A stretch of DNA of 64,000 nucleotides, from NCBI GenBank assembly GCA_027493675.1, contig JAOSKI010000001.1:434001-498000 (forward strand), in the 5' to 3' direction. The position numbers were made by a program, and so were the translations under genes. Under the pieces are notes generated by a model. It did not search any database and was not told where the DNA came from. It saw only the letters and a program-made list of their open reading frames with translations. Shown piece by piece: positions 27,899 through 36,271 of the stretch (positions are counted from its first letter, which is position 1; each line of letters begins with the position of its first letter). The stretch is from Microthrixaceae bacterium (GTDB lineage Bacteria > Actinomycetota > Acidimicrobiia > Acidimicrobiales > Microtrichaceae).

Positions 27899-28333
27899 GT
27901 GGGGCTCGAGGAGGTCCTCACCGGGTGGCTCGCGACACAACTTGCGGAGAACCCCGCGGTCACGGCCTCGGAACGTGACCCCGAGCGTGACACCCGCCGC
28001 TGGTTGGTGGGCGTCCAGGGTGACGTCAAGCCCACCTTCACGGTTTGGTTCGAGATCCGCCAGCGCAGCCTCCACGCCGAGACCCACCTTGCCCCCGCAC
28101 CCTTGGAGCCGCCTGCAGCGGCCCAGGAGTACCTGCTGCGCTCGATGCGCAGGTTCCGTGGCGTGTCGGCGTGGATAGGCGGCGAGGACGCCTTCTTCGT
28201 CGGTGCCGACGTGCCGGTGCGCAACGTCGACGAGGTTGCCCTGGACCACCTGTTGGGTTCGCTCTACGAGGCGACCGAGGCGATGTTCGTGCCGCTCATG
28301 CGCCTTGGTTACGGTGACCGCTTCCAAGGTTGA
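27899..28333 (+). CDS. YbjN domain-containing protein
   Basis: Intact, 144 residues from GTG 27899, with an AGGAG ribosome site six bases upstream. The fold is that of YbjN/type III secretion-chaperone-like proteins: LTGWLATQLAENPAV, FTVWFEIRQRSLHAETHLAP, EYLLRSMRRFRGVSAWIGGE and LLGSLYEATEAMF. The same gene follows mshA in mycobacteria (Rv0487), so the pairing is ancient. Its biochemical role is unknown; a chaperone-like or stress role is assumed from the fold. Confidence 0.8.
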   Translation: MGLEEVLTGWLATQLAENPAVTASERDPERDTRRWLVGVQGDVKPTFTVWFEIRQRSLHAETHLAPAPLEPPAAAQEYLLRSMRRFRGVSAWIGGEDAFFVGADVPVRNVDEVALDHLLGSLYEATEAMFVPLMRLGYGDRFQG

Positions 28334-28440
28334 GGGTTGGCGTGGCGGTGGTGCGCGCTACCGGTGCGCGTGATGGTGAGCGGGCAACGGGTCTGACGCC
28401 CCGGCGACAGCCGGCGGTGTGTCGCATAGGTTCGATCCAC

Positions 28441-28482
28441 ACGGCCCGGCCCTTTGTCGGGGAAGCGAAGAGGCCGGGCCGT
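28441..28482. terminator. Strong hairpin between ybjN-like gene and proC
   Basis: ACGGCCCGGCC at 28441-28451 pairs perfectly with GGCCGGGCCGT at 28472-28482, and the stem can extend inward by five pairs. No T-run follows, so it would be an atypical intrinsic terminator for the mshA unit. It ends seven bases before the proC -10 element. Confidence 0.5.
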
Positions 28483-28489
28483 GCTCCGG

Positions 28490-28495
28490 TACCCT
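28490..28495 (+). promoter_or_regulatory. -10 element of a probable leaderless promoter (proC)
   Basis: TACCCT ends six bases before ATG 28502, with no ribosome site. Confidence 0.35.
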
Positions 28496-28501
28496 CGGGT
28501 G

Positions 28502-29291
28502 ATGGTGCAGCTGCAGTTCGTCGGCGGTGGTCGGATGGCCGAGGCCCTGATCGGCGGCCTGCTGGATGCCCGGAGGCTCGGCCCCGGTGACCTGCGTGTC
28601 GTCGGAGCTCTCCGCGGAGCGACGTGACCATCTGCAGGAGGAGTATCCCGGCGTCGAGGTTGCCGACACCCCGGGTCCCTGCGACGGACTGGTGATCGCC
28701 ACCAAGCCCGATGTGGCGCTCGACGCGCTGGCGGGAGCGGTCGCGCACGGTGCCCGCAGGGTGCTCTCGATCGCGGCAGGCGTCGCCACGGCCTCGCTCG
28801 AAGCTGCGTCGGGCGACGGCGTGGCGGTGGTGCGCGCCATGCCGAACACCCCGGCCCTGGTTGGTGCTGGTGCCACCGCGATCTGCGCGGGCGCCACCGC
28901 GGGCGCCGACGACCTGGATTGGGCCGAGGGACTGCTGAGCGCGGTGGGCATGGTCGAGAGAGTTCCCGAGTCGCTGATGGACGCGGTGACGGGCCTGTCG
29001 GGTTCCGGCCCCGCGTACGTGTTCATGGTGGCCGAGGCACTGGTCGACGCCGGTGTGCTCAACGGCCTGCCCCGCGACGTCGCGGTGAGGTTGACCAACC
29101 AGACGCTCCTCGGTGCGTCGAAGCTGTTGGAGCCTGCAGACCGCTCCGCAGAGCAGCTACGGGCGATGGTCACCTCCCCTGGTGGCACCACCGCCGTTGG
29201 ATTGACGGTCCTCGAGGATCATGGTGTCCGGTCGGCGTTCATCGCCGCGGTCACCGAGGCGGCGCGCCGCGCCGCCGAGCTGGGTGGTTGA
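28502..29291 (+). CDS. proC: Pyrroline-5-carboxylate reductase (one frameshift)
   Basis: Last step of proline synthesis, reducing pyrroline-5-carboxylate with NAD(P)H. N-terminal LQFVGGGRMAEALIGGLLD is the nucleotide-binding motif; after a frame change near 28600 follow IATKPDVAL, VVRAMPNTPALVGAGA and the family signature SGSGPAYVFMVAEALVDAGV and MVTSPGGTTAVGL. About 262 residues. ATG 28502 is behind a -10 element. proC lies between mshA and the hem genes in mycobacteria too. Confidence 0.9.
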
Positions 29292-29402
29292 TGCGGTGCT
29301 CGGGAGCCGACCCGACGGGTGATGCGACAGGCGAGGCGACCTGTGTGAGAGTGCCCCGCGAATCCACTACGGCGGGCCGTCGCCTGTACCGTCGGTGCCC
29401 TG

Positions 29403-30398
29403 ATGGCCACACACCAGAACGTCCCTGCGGGCGCCGGCGTCGATCCCGGCGCGGCGCAGCCTCTGGTGCATCGTCACGTGTCCTTCTTGTCCGACTACGG
29501 GCTCGACGACGAGTTCGTGGGTGTGGTCCACTCCGTGCTCAAGGCTCTTGCCCCCGGCGTGGACGTGATCGACATCACCCACGGCATCGCTCCCCATGAC
29601 CTGCGCGGTGGGGCGCTCGCCCTGGCGCGAAGCGTGCAGTACATGTGCCCCGGAGTCGTGCTGGCGGTGGTCGATCCCGGCGTGGGCACCGATCGCCGCC
29701 CAGTGGCGGTCGAGGTCGGTGACGGATCCTCGGTGCTGATCGGCCCCGACAACGGTCTGCTCGCGCCGGCGGTGTCGATGGTGGGTGGCGCCACCAGGGC
29801 AGTGGTGCTCGACAACACCGAGCACCACCTGGAGGCACCCGGTCCCACCTTCGACGGGCGTGACGTGTTCGCACCCGTGGCCGCGCTCGTGTGCCGCGGC
29901 ATGGATCTGGCGGACCTGGGCACCGAGATCGACCCGGTGAGCCTCCTGCCGGGAACGCTCGCGCTGTCGCGCCTGGAGGCCGACGGGCTGCATGCGGAGG
30001 TGCTCTGGGTCGACCGCTTCGGCAACGTGCAGCTCAACGTGGACCCCGAGGAGCTGGACGCGATGGGCCCCGGGGTGGGTGGCGTGTTCGGGCTCTCCTT
30101 CCACGGCCGCTCCACGTTCGCCCGACGCGTCGGGGCCTTCGGTTCGCTTTCCACAGGTGAGCTCGGGCTCATCATCGACAGCTACGGGCTCATCGCGGTG
30201 GTTGCCGACCAGGCCTCAGCTGCCGAGGAGACGGGGCTCTCCGCTGGTGAGGAGGTCGTGCTCGCAGCATCCCGGACCGCTACGGTCGGCGGACCCGACA
30301 CCACCGGTTCCGAGGTGCCCGTCGAGTTGGGTGGAACCCGCAGTCACCGCGGGCGGGGATCCTCCACGGACCCGGTGGACCTTGAGGGCCGCGGGTGA
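29403..30398 (+). CDS. S-adenosyl-L-methionine hydrolase, adenosine-forming (DUF62)
   Basis: Intact, 331 residues. Family motifs: FLSDYGLDDEFVGVVH, DITHGIAPHD, VLAVVDPGVGTDRRPVAVE, LIGPDNGLLAPA, GPTFDGRDVFAPVAALV and WVDRFGNVQLNV in the C-terminal domain. Members cleave SAM to adenosine and methionine using an activated water (SAM hydroxide adenosyltransferase). The C-terminal ~40 residues are Gly/Ser/Arg-rich and beyond the usual domain. TACCGT lies ten bases before the ATG. Its stop overlaps a tiny membrane peptide gene. Confidence 0.85.
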   Translation: MATHQNVPAGAGVDPGAAQPLVHRHVSFLSDYGLDDEFVGVVHSVLKALAPGVDVIDITHGIAPHDLRGGALALARSVQYMCPGVVLAVVDPGVGTDRRPVAVEVGDGSSVLIGPDNGLLAPAVSMVGGATRAVVLDNTEHHLEAPGPTFDGRDVFAPVAALVCRGMDLADLGTEIDPVSLLPGTLALSRLEADGLHAEVLWVDRFGNVQLNVDPEELDAMGPGVGGVFGLSFHGRSTFARRVGAFGSLSTGELGLIIDSYGLIAVVADQASAAEETGLSAGEEVVLAASRTATVGGPDTTGSEVPVELGGTRSHRGRGSSTDPVDLEGRG

Positions 30399-30484
30399 GG
30401 CGTTTCACCACGATCGTGATCGTGGTCCTGCTCGTCCTGCTGGTGGGGGCCTCGCTGTTGCAGCTGGTGGTGCTTGCCCCGTGA
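30395..30484 (+). CDS. 29-residue single-span membrane peptide
   Basis: GTG at 30395 overlaps the SAM hydrolase stop (GTGA). The product is MRRFTT followed by a 23-residue Val/Leu-rich helix ending in LAP. A positive N-terminus with one hydrophobic span predicts a cytoplasmic-membrane microprotein. The coupling and clean helix support translation; no homologue is known to me. Confidence 0.4.
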   Translation: MRRFTTIVIVVLLVLLVGASLLQLVVLAP

Positions 30485-30542
30485 CAGGAGCGGGTGGCCT
30501 GTGCGCTGGGCTGTCGGAGGATCACCTCGCCGGCACATCCTC

Positions 30543-30548
30543 TAGTGT
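30543..30548 (+). promoter_or_regulatory. -10 element of a probable leaderless promoter (acyl-CoA ligase)
   Basis: TAGTGT ends eight bases before ATG 30557; no ribosome site. Confidence 0.35.
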
Positions 30549-30556
30549 CTGGCGCG

Positions 30557-32055
30557 ATGAACCTCGCATCCCTGCTCGAGCAGCATCCAAAGGAGAGACC
30601 GGCTCTGATCTCGCGGGGGCGTCGAACGACCTTCGGTGAGCTCCAGGGCCAGGTCGCCCGCCTGCGGGGCGGACTGCAGCGCCTGGGTGTCGAGCCGGGC
30701 GATCGGGTTGCCATCGTTGCCAACAACAACTGGTACTTCGTCGTCAGCTACCTGGCGATACTCGGAGTCGGCGCGGTGGCGGTGCCGCTCAACCCGCAGG
30801 CCCCCACCCTGGCCATGGGACATGAGCTGTCGAACGTGGGAGCCGTGGGTGCGATCGTGGGTCCTTCGGCGCGGGAGCAGATCGCCGAGTTGGATCACAG
30901 CGACCTGCCGGCGTTGCGGCATCGGATCGGAGCAGGGTTCACCCCGGGGGACGGTATCGACCTCGACGCGCTCATGGTCGGCGACCCGGTCCCGCTCGTG
31001 GAGCGTTCCGAGGACGACCTCGCGGTCCTGGTGTTCACCTCCGGGACCGCCGGTGCCCCCGTGCCGCGATGCTCACCCACGGGAACCTGCTGGTGAACCT
31101 CCGCCAGGTTGCGGCAGCGTCGGGCGACGGTCCGGGTCCCGAAGACGTCGGCTTCGGGGTCCTGCCCCTGTTCCACATCTTCGGGCTCAACGTCGTTCTC
31201 GGGATGACCCTCGCGACCGGCGCCGCTGTGGTCCTGATCGAGCGTTTGAACCTCTCTCGGCCTTGGAGGCCATCGAGAAGCACGGGATCACCATGGTGTC
31301 GGGTCCCCCCAACATGTGGGCGGCGTTCGCCGGCTTGACAGGTGTGCCGCCTTCGATGATGGCATCGGTGCGCCTGGCCACCTCGGGTGCGGCGAAGCTG
31401 GCGCCGGAGGTGGCGGTGGCGATGCAGGAGCGGTTCGGGGTGAGGGTGGGGAGGGATACGGGCTCACCGAGGCATCACCGGTGGTCGCCTCCTCCCTGGG
31501 GACCGCGCGCCGCTGGGCTCGGTCGGGGGTTCCTGTGCCGGGGTCGAGGTGCGTCTGGTGGATCTCGAGGGAGCCGACGTGCTCGTGGGTGACGTGGGTG
31601 AGATGCTCGTGCGCGGCCCCAACGTGTTCAAGGGGTATTGGAACGATCCGGAGGCGACCGAGCGGGTGCTCGACGCCGACGGCTGGTTGACACCGGCGAT
31701 CTGGCGGTGGTGGACGACGACGGCTTTCTCTACATGGTCGATCGCATCAAGGACCTGATCATCGTGTCGGGGGTTCAACGTGTTCCCCGCCGAGGTGGAG
31801 GACGTGCTCCTGCAGCATCCTGCCATCGAGGCCGCGGCGGTGGTGGGGGTGCCTCATCCGTACACGGGTGAGTCGGTGCGCGCCTACGTGGTCGTACGAG
31901 GAGGGCTCTCGATCGAGGAGGACGACGTGGTGGACTTCGTGGCAGGGCGGCTTGCCCGCTGCAAGTGCCCCAACAAGGTCACCTTCGTGGAGGAACTGCC
32001 TACGGGGCTTGCAGGGAAGGTCCTGCGCCGGGAGCTACCGGACCACACCGACTGA
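30557..32055 (+). CDS. AMP-dependent acyl-CoA synthetase/ligase (about seven frameshifts)
   Basis: ANL-superfamily ligase that adenylates a carboxylic acid and transfers it to CoA. Seen in order: RTTFGELQGQVARLRGGLQR, the P-loop LVFTSGTAGAPV, LPLFHIFGLNVVLGMTLATG, ISMVSGPPNMWAAF-type core, YGLTEASPVVA, TGDLAVVDDDGFLYMVDRIK, and the C-terminal GLAGKVLRREL with the catalytic lysine. Breaks lie near 31065, 31250, 31450, 31540, 31690, 31775 and 31785. Length about 500 residues. The acyl substrate, fatty or aromatic, cannot be judged. It is separated from rex by the Rex-operator promoter. Confidence 0.8.
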
Positions 32056-32067
32056 GTACCCCCGGCT

Positions 32068-32097
32068 TTGTGAAATATTGCACGAGCGCGCTACTTT
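32068..32097 (+). promoter_or_regulatory. rex-hemA promoter with overlapping Rex operator
   Basis: TTGTGA at 32068-32073 and TACTTT at 32092-32097 form a -35/-10 pair with an 18-base spacer; ATG 32104 follows after six bases, so the rex mRNA is leaderless. TGTGAAATATTGCACG (32069-32084), overlapping the -35, matches the Streptomyces Rex operator TGTGAACNNNTTCACA at 10 of 12 arm positions. This predicts autoregulation by the NADH/NAD+ ratio. Confidence 0.65.
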
Positions 32098-32103
32098 CGG
32101 GCG

Positions 32104-32781
32104 ATGGCCGAGGACACCACCCACAGCGGTGCCCGTCCACGTGAGATACCGGACGCGACCGTGGTGCGCCTGCCCTTGTACCACCGTGCTCTGATCGCAC
32201 TGAACCGTGCCGGGACCGAGACGGTGTCCTCCGAACAGCTTGCAGGAATCGCCGGGGTGAACGCCGCCAAGGTCCGCAAGGACCTGTCCTACTTCGGGAG
32301 CTTCGGTACCCGTGGCGTCGGCTACGACGTGGATCAACTCCTCGACGAGATGCGAACGCACCTGGGCCTCCAGCACGCCCGCAACTGCGTTGTCGTGGGA
32401 ACCGGCAACCTGGGCAGCGCGCTGTTGTCGTTCGCGGGCTTCAGCGACCGCGGCTTCTGCGTCGTGGCCGCGGTGGACGTGGACCCCGAACGAGTCGGCA
32501 CGGTCATCGCCGGCACAGAGGTGGGCCACCAGGACGAGCTCGCCCGGTTGGTGCGGGACAACGACGTGGCGATCGGGCTGGTCTCGACGCCGCCCGCGGC
32601 AGCCCAGCAGGTCACCGAGGAGCTGGTGGCCGCAGGGGTGCGCTGCATCCTCAACTTCGCACCCACCGTCCTCGAGGTTCCCGAGGGTGTCGTGGTGCGC
32701 AACGTGGACCTTGCCTCTGAGCTCGAGATCCTGGCGTTCCACCAGGGTCGTCGCGAGCCGGCGGTGGTGCCTGCACCGTGA
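32104..32781 (+). CDS. rex: Redox-sensing transcriptional repressor Rex
   Basis: Intact, 225 residues. The winged-helix domain covers residues ~15-90 with EQLAGIAGVNAAKVRKDLSY and FGSFGTRGVGYDVDQLLDE. The Rossmann domain follows with VVVGTGNLGSALLSFAGF, and a C-terminal swapped helix LASELEILAFHQG. Rex binds DNA when NAD+ dominates and leaves when NADH rises, derepressing respiratory and haem genes. rex in front of hemA-hemC-hemD is the arrangement described in Streptomyces. A candidate operator overlaps its promoter. Confidence 0.95.
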   Translation: MAEDTTHSGARPREIPDATVVRLPLYHRALIALNRAGTETVSSEQLAGIAGVNAAKVRKDLSYFGSFGTRGVGYDVDQLLDEMRTHLGLQHARNCVVVGTGNLGSALLSFAGFSDRGFCVVAAVDVDPERVGTVIAGTEVGHQDELARLVRDNDVAIGLVSTPPAAAQQVTEELVAAGVRCILNFAPTVLEVPEGVVVRNVDLASELEILAFHQGRREPAVVPAP

Positions 32782-32956
32782 GCACAGGGTTCCGCGGGTC
32801 GATCCGCTTCGAAACCGACCGGGTCGCGGGGCTAGCATCGCGGGGTCGTCGGTTGCCCGTGTTGCGGTCTGCTGCCGACGAGCTCGGCGTCAGCACCTCC
32901 CACCGGCCGGTAGCCGCCGCCGGATGCAGAACTACGCCTCTCAAGGAGCCACAGGC

Positions 32957-34255
32957 GTGTCGATCGTAGTAGTCGGAGCGAACCACCGAACCGCACCGCT
33001 GGAGCTTCTGGAGCGCATGTCGGTGCGGGGTGACTCCCTGCCGAAGATGCTGGCCCACCTGCGCTCGGGCGAGCACACCTCCGAAGCCGTGGTGCTGGCC
33101 ACCTGCAACCGAACAGAGGTGTACCTGGTGGCGGAGCGGTTCCACGGCGCCTTCGGCGAGGTGCGCAACTTCTTCTCCGACCTCACCTACCTGCCGCCCG
33201 ACCGATTCGCGGACAACCTGTACGTGCACTACGACGAGCAGGCTGTCACCCACCTGTTCGAGGTCGCCGCCGGGTTGGATTCGGCAGTGCCCGGCGAACA
33301 CGAGATCCTGGGACAGGTCCGGTCCGCCTGGGAGGTGGCCCGCAGCGAAGGGACTGCGCGGCGCGGGTTGAACCTGCTGTTCCGTCACGCAGTGGAGGTT
33401 GGCAAGCGCGCCCGGAGCGAGACCCGGATCGGCGAGCACACCGCTTCGGTGTCCCAGGCGGCGGTGCGGATGGCCGGCGATCGGCTCGGATCCCTGGTTG
33501 GCCACAAGGTGGTCGTGGTCGGAGCCGGGACCATGGGTCGTCGCCTGGCCCGATTCCTCGACGATGCCGCAGTGGCGGAGCTGGTGCTCGCCAATCGCAC
33601 CCTCGAGCGTGCCGAGGAACTGGCTTCGGAGCTGATGGTGGACACGAAGGTGGTGGCGCTGGAGGACCTGGCGGGTGAGTTGGGCGATGCGCGGGCGCTC
33701 TTCTCGGCCACCGAGGCCGATCATGCGGTGATCGGTGGCCCTCGGGCCGGTTCGGGCGAGCCAGTGGTGCCAGCCGAGGCCTTCGCAGGCGCCGTCGCAG
33801 GCCGGGAGGCTCCGCTGCTCGTGGTCGACCTGGCCGTCCCTCGGGACGTCGCCCCGGCGCTCGGAGCCCTCGACTCGGTCGATCTGCTCGACATGTCGAC
33901 GGTGGCGGAGGTGACCGAGAGCGCACTCGCTCAACGCCGACTCGAGGTCACACGGGTTCGTCGGATCGTCGACGACGAGGTGCTGCGCTACATGAGCGCC
34001 TCCTCGGCTCGCGAGGTTGCGCCGCTGATAGCTGCGATCCATGGTCATGGCGAGGAGATCCGCATCGCTGAGCTGCAACGCTTCGAGAAGGCGATGCGTG
34101 CGCTTGATCGCGACCAGCGCGAGATGCTCGAAGCGCTGACCAAGGGAATCGTCGCGAAGATGCTGCATGAGCCGACGATCCGCCTGAAGGATGCGGCGGG
34201 GTCCTCCCAGGGTGAGCGACTGGCGGCGTCGCTGGCCGAGCTCTTCGACCTCTGA
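32957..34255 (+). CDS. hemA: Glutamyl-tRNA reductase
   Basis: Intact, 432 residues from GTG 32957 (AAGGAG eight bases upstream). First committed step of C5-pathway tetrapyrrole synthesis, giving glutamate-1-semialdehyde. N-terminal VVGANHRTAPLELLERMS with catalytic Cys in VVLATCNRTEVYLV; AVPGEHEILGQVRSAWE; NADPH site VVVGAGTMGRRLARFL; then LVVDLAVPRDVAP; and the C-terminal dimerisation helices (LIAAIHGHGEEIRIAELQRF). Second gene of the rex unit, with 175 bases between rex and hemA that hold no other gene. Confidence 0.95.
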   Translation: MSIVVVGANHRTAPLELLERMSVRGDSLPKMLAHLRSGEHTSEAVVLATCNRTEVYLVAERFHGAFGEVRNFFSDLTYLPPDRFADNLYVHYDEQAVTHLFEVAAGLDSAVPGEHEILGQVRSAWEVARSEGTARRGLNLLFRHAVEVGKRARSETRIGEHTASVSQAAVRMAGDRLGSLVGHKVVVVGAGTMGRRLARFLDDAAVAELVLANRTLERAEELASELMVDTKVVALEDLAGELGDARALFSATEADHAVIGGPRAGSGEPVVPAEAFAGAVAGREAPLLVVDLAVPRDVAPALGALDSVDLLDMSTVAEVTESALAQRRLEVTRVRRIVDDEVLRYMSASSAREVAPLIAAIHGHGEEIRIAELQRFEKAMRALDRDQREMLEALTKGIVAKMLHEPTIRLKDAAGSSQGERLAASLAELFDL

Positions 34256-34326
34256 GCGATGCACGTGTCATCCGGAGACGCCGACACGTCCGGCCGCGAT
34301 CGTCTCCGGGCGGTGCTCCATCGCGG

Positions 34327-35320
34327 GTGGGGACCGTGACGTCGAGTCGATCCACGGTGAGGGTGGCCACCCGGGCCTCGGATCTGGCGTTGTGGCAGGC
34401 CAACCACGTCGCCGGTCTTCTGCAGAGCGCCGACGAGGGTCTGCAGGTCGAGATCGTGCCGGTGAGCACCGAGGGTGACAGGCGCGCCGACGTTCCGTTG
34501 TGGATGATCGGCGGCAAGGGGGTGTTCGCCAAGGAGGTGCAGCGCGGTGCTCGCAGGCGACGCGGACCTGGCGGTCCACTCGGCCAAGGACCTCCCTGCG
34601 CTGACACCGCCCGGGCTCGTGCTCGCGGCGGTGCCCGCGCGCGGAGACGTGCGCGACGCCTTGGTGGGCACCGGCATCACAGGGCTGAGGGAGGCCATCG
34701 GGGCCGGTCGCCGTCCGGTGGTGGCAACGGGCTCGGCCAGGCGGCGAGTGCAGATGTCACGGCTTGTGCCTGGGGTCCGCTTCGAGGAGCTCCGGGGGAA
34801 CATGGCCACGCGCCTCGACAGCGTGGACCGCTTTGACGCGATCGTGGTGGCCGCGGTGGCTCTGGAGCGACTCGGTCTGGCCGAGCGGATCACCGAGGTG
34901 CTGGAGGTGGAGGCGATGGTTCCCCAGGTCGGCCAGGGTGCGCTCGCGGTGGAATGCCGCGTTGAGGACCGGGTGACGATCCGCCGCCTGAGTGCCATCG
35001 AGGACCGCGCTTCACGGCTCGCCGTGGACGCCGAGCGGGCGTTCCTGACCGAGTTGGGTGGTGACTGCTCGCTTCCGGCGGGAGCGCACTGCACCGTCCG
35101 CGGGGAAGGGTCACTGCGACTGGTCGGCGTCCTGTCGCCGTCGGTGGCGGCTTGCGGCCGCGACGGCGCCGGTGGCGGGGTCGGCAACGAGGTCGGCACT
35201 GAGGGGAGCGATCACGACACCGACGTCGTTGTGGCGCGCGAGGATGCAACGGGTGACGATCCGCTCGAGCTGGGAAGACGGGTGGGGGCGTCTCTGCTCG
35301 AGACGATCAGGGAGGGTTGA
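34327..35320 (+). CDS. hemC: Hydroxymethylbilane synthase (porphobilinogen deaminase; one frameshift)
   Basis: Polymerises four porphobilinogens. N-terminal VRVATRASDLALWQANHVAG, EGDRRADVPLWMIGGKGVFA KEV is split by a frame change near 34545, then DADLAVHSAKDLPA, ATGSARRRVQMSRLVPG, ELRGNMATRLDSVDRFDAIV and QVGQGALAVECR. The dipyrromethane cofactor cysteine is in ELGGDCSLPAGAHC. Start GTG 34327 or 34336. About 330 residues, slightly long because of an Asp/Gly-rich insertion near the end. The hemD start follows two bases after the stop. Confidence 0.92.
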
Positions 35321-35322
35321 CG

Positions 35323-36189
35323 ATGCCATCTGAGACCGAGCCGTCACCCCGAGACGATGCGGGCGCCGTGATGCCCGACCAGCCGGGTGTCGCGGCGCTG
35401 GCCGGCCGTTCGGTGGTCGTAACACGCGCACGCGATCAGGCGGCGGACCTCGTTCGCCGGCTCGAGGACCTGGGCGCCGAGGTGGTGATCGCTCCCGCCA
35501 TCGAGATCGTCGACCCCTCCGACGCAGGCGCGGCTCTCGAGGCCGCGGTCTGCTCGGTCAGTGCCGCCGGAGGTCCTCCCCGAGGCGGTGGTACCGGTCC
35601 GCCGGATTGGCTCGTGTTCACCTCCGGGAACGCAGTCAGGAGGTTCTGCGCCCGACTCCAGGGAGAGACGGATCTCGGCGCGGTGCGGGTCGCGGTCATC
35701 GGGTCCGCGACGGCGGCCGCTGCGGCCGACGCAGGTCTGGAAGTCGAGCTGATGCCCGGGCGCTTCGTGGCCGAGGACCTGCTCGAGGTGTTCCCGGACG
35801 CGCCTGTTGGCGGGGGCCGCGTGTTGTTGCCACGCGCCGAGGCGGGCCGTGACGTGCTGCCCGACGGTTTGCGGCGGAAGGGTTGGACCGTCGAGGTCGT
35901 TGCCGCGTACCGGACCGTAGCGGCGGTGGCGGACGACTCGGTCCGCGACGCGGTCGCCCGGGCCGATGCGGTGTGCTTCGCATCGTCGTCCGCGGTGAGC
36001 GCGTTCGTCGACACCTATGGCACGGAGACGTCATCGGCCGTCGCGGCCATCGGGCCCGTCACTGCGCAGCGCGCACAGGAGGTGGGTCTGACTGTGACGA
36101 TCCAACCCGAGGAGCACACTGTCGCGGCCATGGTCGTTGCCATCGCCCGTCACTTCGATGCGCGCTCCGTTTCCCGTGGCACCCCCTGA
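35323..36189 (+). CDS. hemD: Uroporphyrinogen-III synthase
   Basis: Intact, 288 residues. A two-domain fold: GRSVVVTRARDQAADLVRRL starts domain 1, and DWLVFTSGNAVRRFCARLQ, VAVIGSATAAAAADAGLEV, RVLLPRAEAGRDVLPDGLRR and ADAVCFASSSAVSAFVDTYG trace domain 2. Sequence conservation is low in this family, but order and context between hemC and hemB make the call firm. It cyclises hydroxymethylbilane with inversion of ring D. It is a stand-alone enzyme here, not fused to a methyltransferase. Confidence 0.9.
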   Translation: MPSETEPSPRDDAGAVMPDQPGVAALAGRSVVVTRARDQAADLVRRLEDLGAEVVIAPAIEIVDPSDAGAALEAAVCSVSAAGGPPRGGGTGPPDWLVFTSGNAVRRFCARLQGETDLGAVRVAVIGSATAAAAADAGLEVELMPGRFVAEDLLEVFPDAPVGGGRVLLPRAEAGRDVLPDGLRRKGWTVEVVAAYRTVAAVADDSVRDAVARADAVCFASSSAVSAFVDTYGTETSSAVAAIGPVTAQRAQEVGLTVTIQPEEHTVAAMVVAIARHFDARSVSRGTP

Positions 36190-36259
36190 CGGGTCCACCC
36201 GTGGCGTGATCGTCGTGCCGCCTCGTGGCGGCTGCATCTCACCTGTGCGCCCGGTTCCG

Positions 36260-36265
36260 TAGGAT
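36260..36265 (+). promoter_or_regulatory. -10 element of a probable leaderless promoter (hemB)
   Basis: TAGGAT ends six bases before GTG 36272, with no ribosome site. hemB-hemL may therefore have a promoter of their own inside the hem cluster. Confidence 0.4.
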
Positions 36266-36271
36266 TGTGGG

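Noticed and set aside
32651-34264. A 537-codon open frame on the minus strand
   Set aside because: It is antisense to hemA, whose motifs are complete.
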